Source: Xanthostigma xanthostigma (lineage: Eukaryota; Arthropoda; Insecta; Raphidioptera; Raphidiidae). Taken from it: DNA of 64,000 nucleotides. The DNA is taken from NCBI GenBank assembly GCA_963575645.1, contig OY754470.1:10052501-10116500 (forward strand), given 5' to 3'. The notes below the pieces were generated by a model. It worked only from the letters and a program-made list of their open reading frames with translations. It did not search any database and was not told the DNA's origin. Shown in pieces: positions 59,531 through 64,000 of this stretch. The translations under genes and the position numbers were made by a program. Numbering within the stretch: the stretch's first letter is position 1; each line of letters begins with the position of its first letter.

Positions 59531-59696
59531 TATTAAATATTAATGTGTCCAACAGATCATACAAAATATAAGTCACGTCATATTAAAGTACAGTTACAGA
59601 TTTAAAATTCCTTGATATTATATTATTTTCTTTTATATTGATGAGTTCTTTTACTGCAGTATAGTTCGTAATTACCTATTACTATATGATACATTA

Positions 59697-59842
59697 CAGA
59701 GTAGCTACTGTTTGCTACAATTGTTAAGAACAACCATTGTTACAACGCTATCAACATTAGAAAAATTTAATTTTTTAAACAATGTTGATAACGTTGTAAC
59801 AAAGGGTGTTCTTAACAATTGTAGCAAACAGTAGCTACTCTG
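59697..59842. mobile_element. 146-bp palindromic MITE with TA flanks
   Basis: TA at 59,695-59,696 and 59,843-59,844. Ends CAGAGTAGCTACTGTTTGCT and its complement; arms of about 65 bp with only a few mismatches and a ~15-nt loop. The TA target fits Tc1/mariner-type mobilisation. Its near-perfect symmetry suggests it is young. Confidence 0.8.
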
Positions 59843-59888
59843 TAATTTTCTTTTATACTTTTATTGTTTTTGTTTGTATTCATTTTTA

Positions 59889-60010
59889 AGGTTCCGTACC
59901 TCAAAAGGAAAAAAGGAACCCTTATAGGATCACTTTGTTGTCTTTCTGTCTGTCTGTCAAGACTGTTGGGAATCAAAACCTATAAGGTACTTCCCGTTGA
60001 CCCAGAATCA
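59889..60010 (+). repeat. Dispersed 'aggttccgtacc' repeat
   Basis: Starts aaggttccgtacctcaaaag, has ggaacccttataggatcact and tgtctgtctgtcaagac. Same family type as 51,343-51,436. Confidence 0.6.
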
Positions 60011-61675
60011 TGAAAGGCAAGAAGCAATGTCTTATAGTACAAGTAATGGGAAAAATCTGAAAACCGTAAATTTGCAGTTACATCACAAAAAAATAATATT
60101 TTTAAACCGCAACATGCTACGCACGTACACAGTAACAGTTCTATTCTAATACAAAGCAAGCGTCCGCTACCGGTGCGTTTATACAGCACAATATGAGAAC
60201 TCTCGCATACAACACAGTACGACTATCAGATATAGCGACGATGTACAATACAGTTCAGTAGTCCATCTGAACTCGTTACAATTACACGCTTAGTTGGCAA
60301 ACTGGCTGCGACCTTTGTCGATGCATAAGGACAACAGTTTTCCAAAGGCTAAGTGGAAAAAATCTACGAGACTCGTGTTGGACGAACTATTTACATATCT
60401 ACCAGAAAACCAGAAATTCACTTCGGGGGGAGTCGAGCTCTGGACCGGAGACAAAAAGTAATAACTTTATTTGAAAATAAGCATACATATATATCATAAT
60501 TTTACATAAATACAAATTTAATTAAAAGGCAGCCGACGTAGATTTCGACGAAATAGTTTAATGATTAATTTAGTTTATTAACAATGCATTCAGTGGCGGA
60601 TCCAGGATTACTGCAAGGGGGGGGGGGTCTTGAAAATTTTTTACTACTTTTGCGGAGAATTCATGAAAAACATGAAATGCTTTTTTTTAATTGCGCAGTA
60701 AGATTTTAATTTGGGATTTTTGATTCTCTGGAAGGGGGGGAGTTCCTTGGGACGCAATAGTGAAACTACTCATTTGCATCTAATTGTAATAAGTAAGCTT
60801 ATATCATGAATGATATAATACTGCATCCTGGTTTAACTGCTCAAAGAGTTGAATATTGGATGTTGGGATGTTTTCATTTCTCGAAACTACTTGCTATGTA
60901 AACTTATCAAATGTCATTAAAAACGAATGTTAACTGTCTTCATTTATTATTTTATATTGATTGACCAGATCTGGTAACGGTTTTTAAACAATGATTACCC
61001 ATTATAAACTCTTATACTGACAACTTTTTCTTAATCTCCGGTGAACGACACCGAGCAACGAATGAATGAAATAAAATTATATTTAATATTACACATGCAT
61101 TTTGGGTTTTACCCGATTTCTGTTTTCTTAATATGGTATCGAATTTACAAAAATATAGTAGCGTTCCGATTATCTGACTCTTTTGAACCATGTTGTATCC
61201 AAAACAGGACAAGATGTGTTTTTTTTCCTTTGAAACGGCTCGTTTTTTCTTGCTAAAAGACAAGGTATTTAAAGTTTAAATTACCCGTCGTAAACGAAAT
61301 TGACAGGTAGTCAAATTTTGTATAGAATCGACATCGGAAGAAAAATAAACACAAAGTTATACATTGGAAAGGGAAGTCCGACCTCGCTTACAATGTAATA
61401 TCTACATTATTATCTTGGTGATTGTTTTTTCCCGATATCGGATCGGGAGAAATACGGATTCAATGAATGGGTGCCTTAGGCGAAAAAACGAATCAATTAT
61501 AGTACGCTTCGCTTATTTAGGTAGTAACTAATACATTTATATATTTCATAATATAAGTCACACAGTTTTCATGTGTGAGATTTACATTGTTTCATTGTTC
61601 GCCACTCCATTAAATGATCTGTCACTCTCTATTATTTCGGATCGTAGTATAGAACCTAATTTCTTTATATAATAA
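60011..61675. other. Intergenic; repeat end at 60,592
   Basis: At 60,592 cagtggcggatccaggatta followed by a run of about ten G looks like one end of a dispersed DNA element; no partner end is clear. No gene seen. Confidence 0.35.
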
Positions 61676-61921
61676 CTAGCGGTCCGGTCCGTCTTGGCCC
61701 GAATTTGTAGATTGCCATAATTTTTTCATCGACTTACGTTGCAAAATTGGTCTTCTCGAAAAGCGCTTTTATTTTAACGCGATAATATATATTATATAGC
61801 CTATGTCCATCCTGAAGGTTCATTCTAAATATTGGTGAAAAAATTTTGAAATCGGATGAGTCGTTTCGGAGATTACCTCCTACAAACTTACAAACTTTAC
61901 CTCTTTAGAATATTAATATAA
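61676..61921 (-). mobile_element. Helitron, ataaag/aagtttg family
   Basis: 3' end gacggaccggaccgCTAG with T after, body gtcgatgaaaaaattatggc, aaatcggatgagtcgtttcg and ctacaaacttacaaactt. The 5' end is diverged near ttaatata. Confidence 0.7.
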
Positions 61922-62884
61922 CAAGCCTTTTTGTCAATACAGGTATATATCTTAAAAGATATTTGATATATTTTTAGAGAAATGCACGCTAAAAAATATA
62001 TATTCATTTGAAATTTCTTCACTATGTCGATAACGGTGAGTTAGATAATCGGAGCTATACTGTACATTACATCTAAAGTATTATTCATTACAGCATTATT
62101 AATTTATATACTCTCAAAGCAAATACACATTACATGTTAAACCTTTCATTAACTATGAGATGTGCCTCAAGCATAACCAACAAGCAGTACCTACATTATA
62201 TTAGGTATACGGATATCCTATTGCAGATAGTTTTCTGGCTCCACTAGCGACAGCGCATCGTATCTTTGACGACAGTAGACTGCAGCTTTTAATATTTGGT
62301 AGTAAGTAAAGGTCGTTGTACACGAGGCTGGATTTGCCGCTAGATTCCCTGCTAAATTTGACTACTAGTTTTCTACCGCTGGTTTTCTTGATTGCTTTTA
62401 TGTGCTCGCTTCACACGAAACGTCTTTTCAAGCTTGTTTTGTGGATGGATCTGGGGCGCGCGTTGCAGTGACAGTTCAAATATAAAGACAGAGTTAGAAC
62501 CTGGGAACTAATGGGCTTGTAATCGAGAAATGACGGTTATAGAAAATAGACTTTTGCGTTTCGTGTTTCCCTTATTTTAGGTGTATCATAGTGTAGGTAT
62601 TTAAAATAAATGAATTTAATTTTTTTTTTTAATATCAAAATTGATAATAATTTCAAGTTAAAAGATATGCAAATTGGAAAAAAAATAGTCACGCTTAATC
62701 TCAAGGACATCAGATTTCATATAATAAAAAAAATGTATTGTAGATTAATATAAATAATTAAACAAAGAAATTCTTTTTGTATAACAATTTATAATAATAT
62801 TTACAAGAAATGTATATAACTTCCTGATTTTTAAATTAAAACATTACGACAACGATTTTTTTAAGATTAAATCAAGGAAATTAG
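61922..62884. other. Intergenic, no gene seen
   Basis: AT-rich except for a moderate-GC patch at 62,300-62,480; no ORF or repeat ends supported. Confidence 0.35.
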
Positions 62885-63150
62885 AGACGAGGAGAACGAA
62901 CCGCAATACTTTTAGCATTGGCCGCCAGAGAAAAAATACCAGGCGGCGCTATGAGCGTCCTCGAACCTGCGCACAGTATGTAATGCGATAATCTACGCAT
63001 AATATAATATAAATACCCGCCCGCGACATGCGCAGATTTCCCCGAACAGACTTCCGCGCACGTTTGAGTCTAGTATACCGTCGTGTTTTTTCTCAACTTA
63101 GAACTCGAAATTCGGTCTTCTCCTGTCTAACCTCTTTAGATTAGACGTAG
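62885..63150 (+). mobile_element. GC-rich island with TATA box, possible solo LTR fossil (Gypsy-like)
   Basis: Sequence such as gccgccagagaaaaaatacc, aggcggcgctatgagcgtcc and cgaacctgcgcacagtatg is reminiscent of insect Gypsy-type LTRs. A TATAAATAC box lies near 63,009, with gcgcagattt about 28 nt downstream as a possible start, and a CTCTTTAGA word follows. Ends and target duplication were not resolved, and no internal region is adjacent. It could instead be a host promoter whose gene lies beyond the window. Confidence 0.4.
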
Positions 63151-63567
63151 TAAAACTAACTAGCGAGTATTCTTTAAATTATTGGTTATATAATACTGAG
63201 ACCAAATGAGCGCTTTTTTGTTTAAAATTAATTACAGTTGCAATTTAATCTAAAAGAAAATTAAAAAAGTTTAATATACGTGATTTCCAAACTACCAAAT
63301 AATTCCAATATGCTTTTCAATGGAATTTGTTAGAAACCTCTTCGATTTTCTTAAAAGTCAATAGACTTGGGGTCTTCGCTAAGACAAACTGTTACAAAAA
63401 TCACTTAAATCAGTGCATTTTTGCAAGAAATTGTTGTTAATTAAAGAAATTATATGTATATAAGCTATGCACAAAATTGCGAATATTTTCAGACTAATTA
63501 GATTGACATTAAAATCAATATGTCTGCAACCATTATTGAGACCATATACTTTTATTCTATACTGAGC
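63151..63567. other. Intergenic, no feature seen
   Basis: AT-rich DNA downstream of the GC-rich island; no ORF of note follows the TATA box within the window. Confidence 0.4.
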
Positions 63568-63903
63568 ATAGGAATAAAATCGCAATCATTCTATTAGTGT
63601 GCAAACATATACTTCTGTCTATTTTACGCCGTAAGCACTGGCGTATCCAGAAGGGCAACACAAGCCCGGGGACCCGGCTTAAGAAATTTCTAATTTGCTC
63701 CCTCCTGGCCCAAAAGCTGGGTACGCCCATGTTAACGTCATAGAAAAAGATAAAGTTTTTGAAACAGATACTTTATTCAGATTGAATGCAAGTATATCAA
63801 CCAAGCCTATCATCGAAGAAAGAGACGCAGATATATTTTCGATACGCTTTGTTGCATTCACTTACCGCACATTGAGTAGATAGGCAAATGATTCATATAG
63901 TTA
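63568..63903 (+). repeat. Dispersed repeat, copy 2 (direct pair with 3,949-4,284)
   Basis: Highly similar to the 3.9 kb copy in the same orientation. It includes the inner unit bounded by tggcgtatccag and ctgggtacgccca (63,638-63,732). The open frames here on both strands match the other copy only as repeats. Confidence 0.75.
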
Positions 63904-64000
63904 ATTAATAGATATATTATGATTAAGACAAACGTTTAAAAAGAATGCATTAAAATAAATCCATGGAACATAAAAGTAAAAGAAAATGCACTTATTGGTC

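Noticed and set aside
1-64000. CRISPR array, operons or bacterial-type promoters
   Set aside because: The window is insect nuclear DNA; the repeats seen are dispersed elements and hairpins, not regularly spaced arrays.

Overview
The window is AT-rich eukaryotic DNA (roughly 70% A+T by eye) from an insect. The evidence is the repeat fauna (non-autonomous Helitrons ending in CTAG, tRNA-derived SINEs, many small hairpin and terminal-inverted-repeat elements, Jockey-like LINE tails, a hAT miniature element, a Tigger remnant) and one intron-containing secreted-protein gene of insect style. The order is not settled. Several repeats resemble families I know from Lepidoptera, while the SINE at 45.2-45.4 kb resembles heads I know from other insect orders.

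The only host gene I can support lies on the minus strand from about 23,480 down to 6,697. I rebuilt it from splice signals and reading-phase continuity: exon 1 (5' leader plus codons for Met-Lys, ending at 23,205), exon 2 (12,143-12,460), exon 3 (11,792-12,065), exon 4 (10,241-10,435) and exon 5 (6,757-7,886), with an AATAAA signal at 6,697-6,702. The join gives a 640-residue secreted, low-complexity protein with a signal peptide, an R-I-K-R furin-type site, six glycine-spaced heptads, His-rich stretches, a Tyr/Gly/Pro segment, a long Ser/Pro/Gly/His region and a basic C terminus. Exon 1 is the least certain part because intron 1 would be about 10.7 kb. I do not recognise a named family; extracellular matrix, cuticle or silk-like roles are guesses from composition.

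The rest is intergenic or intronic and dominated by transposable-element debris. 0-6.6 kb: a Helitron, two terminal-inverted-repeat elements, and an inverted pair of hairpin units with hammerhead-like cores. 12.5-23.2 kb (intron 1): Helitrons, one carrying a tRNA-Lys-like segment, and an almost 800-bp foldback. 23.8-35 kb: a Helitron, a LINE tail, a 600-bp foldback, and a LINE reverse-transcriptase fragment split by a palindrome with a primer-binding-site-like centre. 35-48 kb: a hAT miniature element with 8-bp duplications, TTAA-flanked elements and SINEs. 48-64 kb: more Helitrons, a 96-nt near-perfect palindrome built on AACGCGCGTT, a Tigger remnant interrupted by a smaller element, and a GC-rich island with a TATA box that may be a solo LTR fossil.

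The most interesting leads are the small hairpin elements with a recurring CTGA(A/G)GA...GAAACG core (5.6, 33.2, 45.5, 49.0 and 59.4 kb), the Helitron family that carries a tRNA-Lys-like body in three copies and lacks it in two, the heptad-repeat secreted protein, and the AACGCGCGTT palindrome. No operon, CRISPR array or intact transposase was seen.
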